Part shown: piece by piece, positions 28,212 to 37,663 of the stretch
Position numbering within the stretch: position 1 is the stretch's first letter
Layout: the number at the start of each line of letters is the position of its first letter
Assembly: GCF_002260845.1 (NCBI RefSeq)
Contig: NZ_BEDT01000001.1
Span: 620,001 to 684,000 of the forward strand
DNA from: Pseudolactococcus reticulitermitis
GTDB taxonomy: Bacteria; Bacillota; Bacilli; Lactobacillales; Streptococcaceae
Direction: 5' to 3'
Length of the DNA stretch: 64,000 nucleotides
The notes under the pieces: generated by a model
Told to the model about the DNA's origin: nothing
Seen by the model: the letters and a program-made list of their open reading frames with translations, nothing else
The model's database searches: none
Translations under genes and position numbers: made by a program

Positions 28212-28619
28212 TTACTCAGCAGCGTCTGCTTCAACTGCAACAGGCACTTCTGGTGTTTCGACTGCCGCTGCAACTGGCGCTTCAGGCACGCCTTTATCTT
28301 TGCGTTGTTTCGCTTCTTCTTCAGCTTGTTCTTTGGCGATTTGTTCTTTGATTTTACGTTCTTCGTCAATTTTACGCAAACGTTCTAATTCGCGTTTTTC
28401 TTTCAAAGCTGTGCGTTTAGCTTCTGGTGCTGGATGAATGCTGACGTTCCCATCTGCTAATTCTTCCAAGGCTTGCAAAGTCGGTTTTACAGATGAAAAT
28501 GATTGCGTCGCTTTTTCGCCATCACGTAATTCATGGGCACGTTTGGCTTCCAAAACAACGAGTGAGTATTTTGAATCGACTTTGTCTAATAAAACATCGA
28601 TTGACGGTTTTAACATCAT
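28212..28619 (-). CDS. rpoZ: RNA polymerase omega subunit, extended
   Basis: Omega binds the beta' C terminus and aids RNA polymerase assembly. The N-terminal 65 residues carry the family core: [27 protein letters not shown] with the RAHELRDG segment. At 135 aa it is longer than usual: residues about 70-110 are a charged helix ([26 protein letters not shown]) and 111-135 an Ala/Val/Pro/Glu-rich tail ([21 protein letters not shown] region). It lies downstream of gmk, the common gmk-rpoZ-priA order in Firmicutes. Confidence 0.92.
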   Translation of the reverse strand: MMLKPSIDVLLDKVDSKYSLVVLEAKRAHELRDGEKATQSFSSVKPTLQALEELADGNVSIHPAPEAKRTALKEKRELERLRKIDEERKIKEQIAKEQAEEEAKQRKDKGVPEAPVAAAVETPEVPVAVEADAAE

Positions 28620-28708
28620 ATTTTGATAACCTCTTTATCATTTAATTCTAGTTTTTCAGCTGTCTTGATAAGAACAGACAACTGAGTGACATTAGGTACA
28701 ATAATAGC

Positions 28709-29389
<681 letters not shown>

Positions 29390-29510
29390 CTACGCCCATT
29401 CAGTTATTTTTACATTTTACCATAATTTCTTTACTTTGAAAAGGTGCTTGCAACATCGAAACTGAGTAAAATGTGTTTTTTTGACTGCTAGTTGCTTGAT
29501 TATTGACAAA

Positions 29511-29543
29511 ATAAAAAAGCGCCACCTCTCAAGAGGTGACACT
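29511..29543 (-). terminator. Terminator after rny
   Basis: Ten-base-pair stem GUGUCACCUC/GAGGUGGCGC with a UUGA loop and six U on the minus strand, directly after the rny stop. Confidence 0.88.
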
Positions 29544-29547
29544 CATT

Positions 29548-31149
29548 TTATTTGGCGTAGTCAATCGCCCGTGTTTCACGGATGACGGTTACTTTGATAT
29601 TTCCTGGGTAGTCCATATCATTTTCGATTTTTTCTTTGATGTCATGGGCGAGCACTGTCATCTTATCATCAGACAATTTCGCTGGATTGACCATGACGCG
29701 AATTTCACGACCAGCTTGTAAGGCAAATGATGTCTCAACGCCATCAAAGCCATTTGAAATTTCTTCCAAGTTTTGGAGGCGTTTGATGTAGTTTTCAATC
29801 GATTCACGACGGGCACCTGGACGGGCTGCGGATAAAGCATCTGCTGCTGCGACCAAGACTGAGATATTATTCGTCGGCTCAGTATCACCGTGGTGACTGG
29901 CAATCGCATTGATCACGACTGGATTTTCCTTATACTTCTTGGCCAATTCAGTTCCGATTTCAACGTGACTCCCTTCAATTTCATGGTCTAGCGCTTTACC
30001 GATGTCATGTAGGAAACCGGCACGTTTAGCCAGGGTTACATTTTCACCCATCTCACCGGCAAGATTACCAGCGAGATTAGCGACTTCAATCGAGTGATTG
30101 AGGACATTTTGACCATAAGAGGTTCTGAAATGCAAACGACCCATGATTTTCATGAGATCAGGATGCAGGGTGTGCGCGCCAACTTCAAAGGCGGCTTGTT
30201 CGCCATATTCACGAATTTTACGATCCAAATCTTTACGATTTTTTTCAACCAATTCTTCGATACGTGCGGGATGGATGCGACCATCTTGAACCAGCTGTTC
30301 CAAGGTTAAGCGCGCAATTTCACGGCGAATGGGATCAAAGCCAGACAAGATAACGGCTTCTGGTGTATCGTCGATGATTACGTCAATCCCTGTCAGGGCT
30401 TCGAAAGTTCGGATATTCCGACCTTCACGACCGATAATCCGACCTTTCATGCCATCATCAGGCAGTGTGACAACGCTCACCGTCTGCTCGCTGACGAAGT
30501 CTCCTGATACCCGTTGCATCGCCAAGGTAATAATATTCTTGGCTTTTTTATCCGCCTCGGCCATCGCTTTGTCTTCGCTCGTGCGAATCAGTTGTGCCAT
30601 TTCCTTGGACAAAGATTCTTTAGTTTGATTCAGGACAATTTCTTTTGCTTCATCATGGCTGAGGCTTGCAATTCGTGCAAGCTCTGCGGCTTTTTCTGTT
30701 TCAACTTGTGACAATGCTTCTTCGCGCTTGTTGAGCGTGTTAGTTTTGTTTGATAGATTTTCTTCTTTCGAATCTAGAGATTGTTCTTTACGCGTTAAAG
30801 TATCATCCTTACGGTCAAGGATTTCTTCACGTTGTTTCAGACGTTTCTCAGTTTCTTTTAACTCAGTCCGAGTTTCTGTAAATTCATTTTCTATCGACTC
30901 ACGACGTTTTTGACCTTCTTCTTTCAGCTCTAAAATCTTTTCTTTTCTCAGATTTTCGGCTTCTTTTTTCAGGTTTTCAGCCTCGACCTTAGCCTGTCTT
31001 GTGAGTTCATTCGCCTTGTTTTCAGCAGTTTCAATCAGGCTCTGGCTATCTGCCTGAGCGCTTTTTAATTGAGCATTGCGGAAAACAAAGCCAATTCCTA
31101 ATCCAATCAACAAGGCAATGATGATGCCAGCAATAAGTGCTCCAATCAT
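29548..31149 (-). CDS. rny: Ribonuclease Y
   Basis: A membrane-anchored endoribonuclease that initiates mRNA decay. Of 533 residues, the first 25 form one transmembrane helix ([20 protein letters not shown]). A long charged coiled coil follows (about 30-200), then a KH domain ([19 protein letters not shown], about 230) and an HD domain ([12 protein letters not shown], about 385). The ATG at 31149 is preferred because GAGG is at correct spacing; the upstream ATG at 31161 overlaps that site. Confidence 0.96.
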   Translation of the reverse strand: MIGALIAGIIIALLIGLGIGFVFRNAQLKSAQADSQSLIETAENKANELTRQAKVEAENLKKEAENLRKEKILELKEEGQKRRESIENEFTETRTELKETEKRLKQREEILDRKDDTLTRKEQSLDSKEENLSNKTNTLNKREEALSQVETEKAAELARIASLSHDEAKEIVLNQTKESLSKEMAQLIRTSEDKAMAEADKKAKNIITLAMQRVSGDFVSEQTVSVVTLPDDGMKGRIIGREGRNIRTFEALTGIDVIIDDTPEAVILSGFDPIRREIARLTLEQLVQDGRIHPARIEELVEKNRKDLDRKIREYGEQAAFEVGAHTLHPDLMKIMGRLHFRTSYGQNVLNHSIEVANLAGNLAGEMGENVTLAKRAGFLHDIGKALDHEIEGSHVEIGTELAKKYKENPVVINAIASHHGDTEPTNNISVLVAAADALSAARPGARRESIENYIKRLQNLEEISNGFDGVETSFALQAGREIRVMVNPAKLSDDKMTVLAHDIKEKIENDMDYPGNIKVTVIRETRAIDYAK

Positions 31150-31395
31150 TGTTTTCCTCATTTATTCTAATATCAGATCATCGTTAAAATTTCTATCTCA
31201 AAACATGTTTAAAATTCAATTTATCCGTCATGCCTATCAGCTGAAGTATCCTTCAAAACCTTGACAGACCTGACTTGTTATCAATTTTTAAACATCTTCG
31301 ATACCATAGCAATTTTAAGGATGCCTAAAAAATTCGTATGTGGTAAGTCAAAAACTTACCGCATACGAATTTATTATATCATATTATCAAATATT

Positions 31396-32583
31396 TCACA
31401 AAAGCGATTGCAGAATGTCAACTTTATCTAATCTTTCCCATGGCAAATCGACATCAGTTCGACCAAAATGACCATAAGCAGCTGTGGCACGGTAAATTGG
31501 GCGTTTAAGGTCTAACATCTTAATAATCCCAGCAGGACGTAAATCGAAATGCTCACGAATGGCTGTGATTAAGCGTTCTGACGAGATTTTCCCAGTACCA
31601 AATGTCTCCACATGAATCGAAATCGGATGCGCCACACCAATCGCATAGCTGAGCTGAATCTCAGCTTTATCAGCAAGACCAGCAGCCACAATGTTTTTAG
31701 CAATGTAACGCGCCGCATAAGAAGCTGAACGATCAACTTTCGTCGCATCTTTCCCTGAGAAAGCACCGCCACCATGGTGGGCATAGCCACCGTAAGTATC
31801 GACGATAATTTTACGACCTGTCAAGCCAGAATCCCCTTGAGGCCCACCGATAACAAAACGGCCTGTTGGATTGATGAAATATTTGGTTTTATCGTCTAAT
31901 AACTCAGCCGGAATGACTGCTTTGATGACTTTTCCGATGACATCTGCATGAATTTGATCATTGGTCGCCTCAGGTGCATGCTGAGTCGAGATGACAATGG
32001 TATCAATGCGTTTAGCGACGTCATTTTCGTCATATTCAACCGTAACTTGACTTTTGGCATCTGGACGTAGGTAAGCAAGCTCGCCTGATTTACGCAAATC
32101 AGCTAATTTTTTAACAAGTTGATGCGAGAGTGAAATGGCAAGTGGCATATATTCTGGCGTTTCCTTGCTGGCAAAACCAAACATTAAGCCTTGGTCACCT
32201 GCCCCAATCAAATCCAGCTCGTCTTGATTTTCAGTTCCACGAACTTCAATCGCTTCATTAACCCCCTGGGCAATATCTGGCGACTGCTCCACGATAGATG
32301 GATGAACACCGACTGTCTTGTAGTCAAAGCCAAAGTTCGCATCGGTATAACCGATTTCTTTAATCGTATTTCTGACAATCTCGTCAATATTGACATAAGC
32401 AGTCGTTGAAATTTCACCAAAGACATGGACAGAACCTGTGTAAACCACCGTTTCAGCGGCAACATGGGCATCTGGATCCTGCGCCAAAATGGCATCCAAA
32501 ATCGCATCCGAAATTTGATCGGCGATTTTATCTGGATGTCCTTCTGAGACGCTTTCGCTGGTAAATAGATTTTTTTCTGACAT
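31396..32583 (-). CDS. metK: S-adenosylmethionine synthetase
   Basis: Makes S-adenosylmethionine from methionine and ATP. Length is 395 aa. Signatures are [13 protein letters not shown] (methionine/ATP site near the N terminus), [12 protein letters not shown], and the P-loop-like [17 protein letters not shown]. It is monocistronic. The ribosome site GGGG, 7 nt from the ATG, is part of an SMK-box leader, so translation is expected to be turned off by its own product SAM. Confidence 0.98.
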   Translation of the reverse strand: MSEKNLFTSESVSEGHPDKIADQISDAILDAILAQDPDAHVAAETVVYTGSVHVFGEISTTAYVNIDEIVRNTIKEIGYTDANFGFDYKTVGVHPSIVEQSPDIAQGVNEAIEVRGTENQDELDLIGAGDQGLMFGFASKETPEYMPLAISLSHQLVKKLADLRKSGELAYLRPDAKSQVTVEYDENDVAKRIDTIVISTQHAPEATNDQIHADVIGKVIKAVIPAELLDDKTKYFINPTGRFVIGGPQGDSGLTGRKIIVDTYGGYAHHGGGAFSGKDATKVDRSASYAARYIAKNIVAAGLADKAEIQLSYAIGVAHPISIHVETFGTGKISSERLITAIREHFDLRPAGIIKMLDLKRPIYRATAAYGHFGRTDVDLPWERLDKVDILQSLL

Positions 32584-32587
32584 AATT

Positions 32588-32668
32588 TTTCCCCTACTTT
32601 TCTAGTTTTTCGGTTACAGGAAACGGTTTTTGGAAAAATAAAAACCACCTTCGGAAAGTAACACTCCT
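32588..32668 (-). promoter_or_regulatory. SMK-box (SAM-III) riboswitch of metK
   Basis: The minus-strand leader contains the pattern known from lactic-acid bacterial SMK boxes: UUACUUUCCGAAGG near 32650-32664, CUGUAACCGAAAAA near 32608-32622, and a GGGG Shine-Dalgarno (32591-32594) that can pair upstream. When SAM binds, the Shine-Dalgarno is sequestered. The identification rests on these conserved blocks and on position before metK. Confidence 0.82.
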
Positions 32669-32716
32669 ATTCTACCACGACCTCACATTTTTCGCCATCA
32701 TTTCTGACTAATTCCG

Positions 32717-32725
32717 TGATATAAT
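32717..32725 (+). promoter_or_regulatory. Extended -10 of birA, likely leaderless
   Basis: TGATATAAT ends 6 nt before the birA ATG, and there is no Shine-Dalgarno sequence between them. Confidence 0.6.
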
Positions 32726-32731
32726 TTAAGC

Positions 32732-33457
32732 ATGCTAAAAAAAGAAACCATTCTGGCGCAAAATCCTTGGCTGACAGATGTCTCTGTCGTGGCTGAAACC
32801 ACCTCGACACAACTTGACGCCAAAAACGACCTCGTCGACAAAAAATTGTTCATCGCTGAGATGCAGACCCAAACTCGCGGGCGTTTCGGTCGGCAATATT
32901 TTGCCGTCAATAGTGGTGGCATCTATATGTCGCTTGTTCTTAACATATCGGAAGACGTCAAAGACTATACGATATTAACAGCAGCAGCCGTGCTAACAGC
33001 GATTGAAAATTTAACGACAAAAAAACCACTGGTCAAGTGGGTCAATGATATTTATCTGGACAATAAAAAAATCTGTGGCATTTTAGTCGAGCATTTGCTA
33101 TCAAGTAACGCCATTATTATCGGTATCGGTCTGAACTTTAATATCGCCGACTTTCCTATTGAATTAAGAGAAAAAGCAGGCTCACTCTTTACACATGAAA
33201 CACCAACTATTACACGAGATACCTTGATTGCTGAAATCTGGGCACAATTTAACCGATTAAGCGCCAATCAAGACTTTTTCGACATTTACAAATCACATTC
33301 TTTCATCCTCGGTAAAACAGTTGAATTCGAAGAAAATGGTCGTACGATTATCGGTACAGCGACTGATTTGACAGAAACCGGCGAATTAATTGTCAATTCT
33401 GACGGCTTAGTCAAGGTGCTATCCTCAGGCGAAATTTCCCTAAAAAAATGGCTCTGA
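32732..33457 (+). CDS. birA: Biotin-protein ligase without HTH domain
   Basis: Attaches biotin to acetyl-CoA carboxylase BCCP through biotinyl-AMP. Length is 241 aa, with only the catalytic (about 1-190) and C-terminal SH3-like (about 195-241) domains and no N-terminal DNA-binding domain. Motifs are TSTQLDAKN, the adenylate loop TRGRFGRQY, KWVNDIYLDNKKICGILVE, and IGIGLNFN. The stop codon is inside the downstream bidirectional terminator. No ribosome site is present; see the -10 box 6 nt upstream. Confidence 0.9.
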   Translation: MLKKETILAQNPWLTDVSVVAETTSTQLDAKNDLVDKKLFIAEMQTQTRGRFGRQYFAVNSGGIYMSLVLNISEDVKDYTILTAAAVLTAIENLTTKKPLVKWVNDIYLDNKKICGILVEHLLSSNAIIIGIGLNFNIADFPIELREKAGSLFTHETPTITRDTLIAEIWAQFNRLSANQDFFDIYKSHSFILGKTVEFEENGRTIIGTATDLTETGELIVNSDGLVKVLSSGEISLKKWL

Positions 33458-33488
33458 TACCGATTAATGGTGTCAGAGCTTTTTTTCA
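33450..33488. terminator. Bidirectional terminator between birA and DUF3272 gene
   Basis: Stem GCUCUGAUACC/GGUGUCAGAGC (33451-33461 with 33469-33479) followed by seven T on the plus strand and a T run on the minus strand. Confidence 0.88.
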
Positions 33489-33496
33489 AGGCTTGC

Positions 33497-33673
33497 TTAT
33501 TTACGATTTAAACGAATCCATTTGTCGGCGAGGTAGGCAACTCTCAATTTTCGGAATAACAAAAAACTCCAAAATCCCATCAAGAAAACACGACCTGTTA
33601 GCAGCGCATCCGCGAAAAACCAGGCGTAAATGATGGTCACAAATATAAACATATAAAATTGTTCTTTTATCAT
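33497..33673 (-). CDS. Small DUF3272-like membrane protein
   Basis: A 58-codon frame below usual size cut-offs: MIKEQFYMFIFVTIIYAWFF followed by ADALLTGRVFLMGFWSFLLF and a basic tail RKLRVAYLADKWIRLNRK. Two hydrophobic helices, a central GRVFLMGFW turn and the LLFRxLR motif are like the streptococcal DUF3272 proteins. Function is unknown. It converges with birA on a shared terminator. An extended -10 (TGTTAGAAT) lies 8 nt before the ATG and no ribosome site is clear. The start could instead be the second Met (33652). Confidence 0.72.
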   Translation of the reverse strand: MIKEQFYMFIFVTIIYAWFFADALLTGRVFLMGFWSFLLFRKLRVAYLADKWIRLNRK

Positions 33674-33832
33674 ATAATTCTATTCTAACAAATTCCCGCA
33701 AAATTTCAATTCTGAAGTATTTTTCTAGCGTTCTTAGCCCGAAACAAACTCCAAAATATCTGAACAAATTGAGTCCAAGACAAAATACTTGCACTATTTT
33801 CCAAAAAGGCTTATTATGAACTTATGAATAAA

Positions 33833-33848
33833 GTTTACAAACGTAAAC
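33833..33848. promoter_or_regulatory. Palindromic operator candidate upstream of dioxygenase operon
   Basis: GTTTAC-AAAC-GTAAAC, a perfect dyad with 6-bp arms, 58 bp before the dioxygenase start. It resembles the size and placement of MarR/TetR-type operators; the regulator is unknown. Confidence 0.5.
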
Positions 33849-33905
33849 AAACCAATTATCACTGATTTTTGATTTAATATTTTAAGAAAATAGGAGCTTA
33901 CCAAC

Positions 33906-35063
33906 ATGAAAGATTCAACGATTGAAATTGATCCACGTTACCCACTCGGCGGCATTCACCATGTCACTGCCATTAGTTCCAGCGCCCAACATATTTATGA
34001 TTTCTTTACCAATATTTTAGGCTTACGTCTCGCCAAATTAACCGTCAACCAAGACGATTACGAAACGTATCACCTTTACTTCACTGATGAAGATGGCAAT
34101 GCGGGCACTGATATGACCTTCTTCGACTTCCCCGGTATTCCTAAGGGGACCAAAGGCACGAACAATATCGACCGTGCATCATTCCGCGTCCCTACTGATA
34201 CTTCACTGACCTACTGGTTATCACGTTTCGACCAAGCTGAAGTCACTCACGGCGAGATTGCAACACGTTTTGGTAAGAAATATGTCGAATTCGAAGATTT
34301 CGACGGGCAACACTATCAACTCATTTCAGATGAAACAAATGTCGGTGTCCCTGCTGGTCAACCTTGGCAATTGTCAAATGTCCCTGATGAACACGCTATC
34401 GTCGGTCTTGGCCCAGTATTTGTCAAAGTTGCCAATTACGAACACATGGACTTAGTACTGGATAAAGTATTAGGTTTTCGTAAAACAGGTGATGAGGGTG
34501 CCTTTCATCAATATGAACTTGCTGAAGGTGGCAATGGTGCAACTTTGATTATCGAAGATGCACCAGATGAAGGCGTTGCTTGGCAAGGTTTCGGTAACAT
34601 TCACCACTTGGCACTTCGGGTGAAAGACCCAGAAAGTCTCAGCTACTGGATTGAGCGCATCAAATCCTTCCGTTTCCCTGATTCTGGATTGGTCGATCGT
34701 TTCTACTTCTCAAGCGAATATTTCCGTGTCGCACCACAAGTGCTATTTGAATTGGCAACAGACACACCGGGGATTGGTGCCCTTGATATGGCGAAATCTG
34801 GTGCTGGCAAGGTTGATTCCTATGAAGAAGCCTTGATAACAAGCGGTTTCTGGATTGACGAAACCAAAGCAGAAGCCGGTCTTGATCTCAGCTTGCCACC
34901 ACATCTTTTCCCTGGTGATGAAGCGGTCAAAGCGGCGACTGCTGCTCGTCTTCGCCCACTGGACACATCAGATGCCCACGACAAACGTGATGACAAGGAC
35001 ATCTGGACAATTTCACGAATTTTAGCACATAATCCGCAAGCTGTTCACAACGATAATCAATAA
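33906..35063 (+). CDS. Ring-cleaving dioxygenase, glyoxalase fold (MhqO-like)
   Basis: A 385-residue vicinal-oxygen-chelate protein with two tandem domains. Metal ligands are visible as His in GGIHHVTAI (about residue 18), His in NIHHLALRVKD (about 230) and Glu in APQVLFELATDTPG (about 282). Bacillus MhqO/MhqA proteins detoxify hydroquinones and quinones; substrate here is inferred. AGGAG precedes the ATG. It is followed by a flavin-reductase gene in the same direction (57-bp gap), a pairing that suggests aromatic or quinone stress handling. Confidence 0.82.
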   Translation: MKDSTIEIDPRYPLGGIHHVTAISSSAQHIYDFFTNILGLRLAKLTVNQDDYETYHLYFTDEDGNAGTDMTFFDFPGIPKGTKGTNNIDRASFRVPTDTSLTYWLSRFDQAEVTHGEIATRFGKKYVEFEDFDGQHYQLISDETNVGVPAGQPWQLSNVPDEHAIVGLGPVFVKVANYEHMDLVLDKVLGFRKTGDEGAFHQYELAEGGNGATLIIEDAPDEGVAWQGFGNIHHLALRVKDPESLSYWIERIKSFRFPDSGLVDRFYFSSEYFRVAPQVLFELATDTPGIGALDMAKSGAGKVDSYEEALITSGFWIDETKAEAGLDLSLPPHLFPGDEAVKAATAARLRPLDTSDAHDKRDDKDIWTISRILAHNPQAVHNDNQ

Positions 35064-35120
35064 TACAAACTTTGAAAATGACGGCTGATGTCGTCGTTTT
35101 CGTTAGTAAAGGAAAATTTC

Positions 35121-35732
35121 ATGAAAAATTTCACCACTGATGAATTAAATCAACTCAATCCCTTTCTAGCTTATAAATTGCTTTCAGGTAGTGTCATTCC
35201 CCGCCCGATTGCTTGGGTGACCACCCAGTCAGTCGATGGTGTCGTCAATGCTGCACCGTTTAGTTTTTTCAACGTTGTCAGTAGCCAGCCACCATTGGTC
35301 AGCATCTCTATGCTAGGGCAAAAAGATTCCGTCAACAACTTACTTGAAACAGGAGAGGCTGTCATTCACTTTATCTCGCCTGATAATGTCGAAGCCATGA
35401 ATAGGACAGCGGCTAGTTTGCCAAGCCAAATGAGTGAAATTGAGACTTTTGGCATTCCGACTGAGCCGTCTCAAACTGTCAGCGTCCCGTCAATCATTGA
35501 TGCACCGATTAGATTTGAAGCAAAATTATTTAAACACATTCCAATCGAAACCAATGGTTATGTGGTCAGCAATCTCATGTTGCTTGAAATTACTAATTTT
35601 GCCTTTTCAGATACCGTGTTTGATGCTGAGAAATTTTATGTCAAACCTGATGCCTTTCAACCGATTGCAAGATTGGCAGGCAATACCTATGCTGAATTAG
35701 GGGATTTGTTTGACTTAGAACGCCCGCAATAA
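35121..35732 (+). CDS. Flavin reductase-like FMN-binding protein
   Basis: A 203-residue protein with the flavin reductase-like split-barrel fold: KLLSGSVIPRPIAWVTT (about residue 18-34), NAAPFSFFNVVSSQPPLVSISM and DTVFDAEKFYVKPDAFQPIARLAG. It probably binds FMN and reduces it or a quinone substrate, cooperating with the adjacent dioxygenase. The ATG at 35121 has AAAGGA at proper spacing; a longer frame from 35088 has no such site. Confidence 0.85.
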   Translation: MKNFTTDELNQLNPFLAYKLLSGSVIPRPIAWVTTQSVDGVVNAAPFSFFNVVSSQPPLVSISMLGQKDSVNNLLETGEAVIHFISPDNVEAMNRTAASLPSQMSEIETFGIPTEPSQTVSVPSIIDAPIRFEAKLFKHIPIETNGYVVSNLMLLEITNFAFSDTVFDAEKFYVKPDAFQPIARLAGNTYAELGDLFDLERPQ

Positions 35733-35736
35733 TTAC

Positions 35737-35775
35737 AAAAAGCGATGCCAGTTTTTCAACTGACATCGTTTTTTT
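35737..35775. terminator. Bidirectional terminator after flavin reductase
   Basis: Stem of about 11 bp with one mismatch (CGATG.CAGTT with AACTG.CATCG) and T runs on both strands between convergent genes. Confidence 0.8.
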
Positions 35776-35785
35776 GATACCTTGA

Positions 35786-35977
35786 TTAAGCCCCAATATG
35801 CTCTTTTTCGTCCTCCAACCAGTGTTCCAATAATTCCGCAAAGTTTTCATACATAATGTGTTTGGTTTGGGCAATTTCAGCACGGTGAAATTCTTGATTA
35901 CCGATAAAAATTTCAGCAATTTTGGCTTGATTATGACCGAGTTGCTTGAGTTTGTAGACCATTTGTTCTTTGTTCAT
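35786..35977 (-). CDS. Small helical protein of unknown function
   Basis: A 63-residue soluble, mostly helical protein. It starts MNKEQMVYKLKQLGHNQAKIAEIFIGNQ and ends in an acidic helix (HWLEDEKEHIGA). A GGAGAGAAGG ribosome site precedes the ATG, which supports real expression. The stretch KLKQLGHNQAKIAEIF is similar in pattern to a helix-turn-helix. I do not recognise the family. It converges with the flavin reductase gene and has 87 bp before gpx. Confidence 0.7.
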   Translation of the reverse strand: MNKEQMVYKLKQLGHNQAKIAEIFIGNQEFHRAEIAQTKHIMYENFAELLEHWLEDEKEHIGA

Positions 35978-36043
35978 ACCTTCTCTCCATTTCTAGTTGC
36001 AAATCTTTTTCGTAAGCGTTTTCTTTATGTCTTCATTATAACA

Positions 36044-36066
36044 TAAAAACGCCCAAATGAGCGTTT
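36044..36066 (-). terminator. Terminator after gpx
   Basis: AAACGC-N8-GCGUUU stem and a short U run on the minus strand, overlapping the gpx stop codon. Confidence 0.65.
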
Positions 36067-36538
36067 AAAGTATTGCTTCGATGTCTTGGGCGATATTTTC
36101 AGGTTTCTTGGCTGAACCATAGCGTTTCACGACTTTTCCTGTTTTATCGACTAGGAATTTCGTAAAATTCCATTTGATGTCAGAAGTCACAGCACCGCCT
36201 TGCTCACCTTTTAAGTAAGTATAAAGTGGCTCAGCGTTTGCACCATTGACCTCAATTTTCGCAAATTGTGGGAAAGTCGTGTGGTAGCGCAATTCACAAA
36301 ATTCAGCGATTTCTTCGGCACTGCCCGGGGCTTGACCGCCAAACTGATTAGACGGAAAATCTAAAATCGTGAAGCCTTGCGCTTTGTAAGTGTCGTAGAG
36401 GGCTTGCAAGCCTTTGTATTGCGGGATAAAACCACAGCCAGTCGCCGTATTGACGATTAAAAGAGTTTGCCCCTCATAGTCAGATAGCGAGACGAGTTCG
36501 CCTTTATTGTTTTTTACTTTAAAATCATAGATTGTCAT
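36065..36538 (-). CDS. gpx: Glutathione peroxidase-type thiol peroxidase
   Basis: Reduces hydroperoxides. It is the cysteine form (not selenocysteine), 157 aa: catalytic Cys in NTATGCGFIPQ (residue 35), Gln in PSNQFGGQ (about 70) and Trp in KWNFTKFLVDK (about 125). In Gram-positive bacteria such proteins usually use thioredoxin. The ATG at 36538 is preceded by TATAAT at 6 nt and lacks a ribosome site; it lies 15 bp past the queT stop, so it may be leaderless, coupled to queT, or both. Confidence 0.92.
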   Translation of the reverse strand: MTIYDFKVKNNKGELVSLSDYEGQTLLIVNTATGCGFIPQYKGLQALYDTYKAQGFTILDFPSNQFGGQAPGSAEEIAEFCELRYHTTFPQFAKIEVNGANAEPLYTYLKGEQGGAVTSDIKWNFTKFLVDKTGKVVKRYGSAKKPENIAQDIEAIL

Positions 36539-36544
36539 ACTTTT

Positions 36545-36550
36545 ATTATA
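36545..36550 (-). promoter_or_regulatory. -10 box of gpx, likely leaderless
   Basis: TATAAT on the minus strand, 6 nt from the gpx ATG, between the queT stop and gpx. Confidence 0.5.
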
Positions 36551-36553
36551 CAC

Positions 36554-37057
36554 CTATTTTGTCAAATCTAGGCGTTTCGAAATTTGGGAAATGATGACCG
36601 CGCCAATTAAAAGCGAGAGCAACTCTCCCAAGCCAGTCGTCAACCACGTGATGAAAAACGGCGCTTGAAACATGATGTTAAGCTCGGCAGCAATCGTGAC
36701 CATTGAGAGTGAAAAGAAGATGGCAAAGTAGATAAAAGCTTTGTTGGTGAGACCTTTAAGCACATCTGTGTTCATATATTTTTGGAACAGATACACACCT
36801 AGGCTAACAAAAATCAGGGTAGATAGACCACCAACGATGACATCGACAATTCCGAAGACCATATAATTTGAAATCATACAGCCAATGGTGACAGCCCAGA
36901 TGTATTTTTTATTGTAGAAGGCGAGGAAGTTAAATAACTCAGACAGCCTAAACTGCACGGCGCCAGAACCTAGCGGTCCTAAGACGACTGTGATTACGAC
37001 GTAGAGGGCGACGACAATGGCGATTTGCACCAAGTCAAGTACTTTAAAGTTTTTCAT
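36554..37057 (-). CDS. queT: Queuosine precursor transporter QueT
   Basis: A 167-residue integral membrane protein of the QueT (COG4708) family, the substrate-binding S component of an ECF transporter for queuosine precursors such as preQ1. About five hydrophobic helices are visible, with the family stretch GSGAVQFRLSELFNFLAFYNKKYIW split across the first loop. The ATG follows AAAGGAGA, which forms the 3' end of a preQ1-II riboswitch. The riboswitch is expected to shut translation when preQ1 is plentiful. Confidence 0.93.
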   Translation of the reverse strand: MKNFKVLDLVQIAIVVALYVVITVVLGPLGSGAVQFRLSELFNFLAFYNKKYIWAVTIGCMISNYMVFGIVDVIVGGLSTLIFVSLGVYLFQKYMNTDVLKGLTNKAFIYFAIFFSLSMVTIAAELNIMFQAPFFITWLTTGLGELLSLLIGAVIISQISKRLDLTK

Positions 37058-37060
37058 AAA

Positions 37061-37135
37061 ATCTCCTTTATCGCATCAGCGATTGTAATATGCTCTGTCA
37101 AAGCGAGAAAGTACAGAGGGCTTGAAATAGGCAAC
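37061..37135 (-). promoter_or_regulatory. preQ1-II riboswitch of queT
   Basis: The minus-strand leader has the conserved GCAUAUUACA block (37083-37095), a small hairpin AUCGC-UGAU-GCGAU and then AAAGGAGA, the preQ1-II (COG4708) pattern in which the Shine-Dalgarno is captured. An upstream CUUUCUCGCUUUGACAGAG arm completes the pseudoknot region. Confidence 0.87.
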
Positions 37136-37186
37136 ACATGAGGCTTATTTCAAGCAAGTACAAGTATAGCAAATTTCCCTCAAAAA

Positions 37187-37195
37187 TGATATACT
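37187..37195 (+). promoter_or_regulatory. Extended -10 of gtrA-like gene, likely leaderless
   Basis: TGATATACT ends 7 nt before the ATG at 37203. Confidence 0.5.
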
Positions 37196-37202
37196 TTCAG
37201 GT

Positions 37203-37637
37203 ATGAAAACTACAATTAACAAAATCATAACCAACCAGATTTTTAAATATCTGCTAGCTGGTGTTGCGACAACTATTGTCTTTTTTATCTTTAAAATGCT
37301 GAGTTTCTCGGCTTTGCAAAACGGTGTGGCTTCTGAAATCATTGCGCAAGCCATTTCTATCCTATTTGCTTTTGTGACCAATAAATTTTGGGTCTTTGAG
37401 CGGACGACAAATTCACTGCTACAAGAATTTATCAAATTTGTCACTAGCCGAATCTTTGTCATGCTTTTGTCTGTTTTGGCTAACTGGTACTTCATTGATA
37501 CACATCCAAGTATCCTCATGAATGCCTTGCATCTCACGCTTGATCAAAGTGTGTTCTTCCTTACGCTCTTTCTTCAAGTCTTAACCATTGTCTTAAACTA
37601 TATTTTCTCTAAATTTTTAATTTTCACTAAGAAATAA
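37203..37637 (+). CDS. GtrA-family membrane protein
   Basis: A 144-residue protein with four predicted transmembrane helices and the GtrA signature FKYLLAGVATTIVFFIFK near the N terminus and VLNYIFSKFLIF at the C terminus. GtrA proteins assist membrane flipping of polyprenyl-linked sugars used in cell-surface glycosylation; the partner here is unknown. The start codon is close to an extended -10 box. Confidence 0.85.
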   Translation: MKTTINKIITNQIFKYLLAGVATTIVFFIFKMLSFSALQNGVASEIIAQAISILFAFVTNKFWVFERTTNSLLQEFIKFVTSRIFVMLLSVLANWYFIDTHPSILMNALHLTLDQSVFFLTLFLQVLTIVLNYIFSKFLIFTKK

Positions 37638-37663
37638 AGCCAGATCAATTTGATCTGGCTTTT
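37636..37663. terminator. Bidirectional terminator between gtrA-like and yihY genes
   Basis: Stem AAAGCCAGATCAA/TTGATCTGGCTTT with T runs, between convergent genes. Confidence 0.88.
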
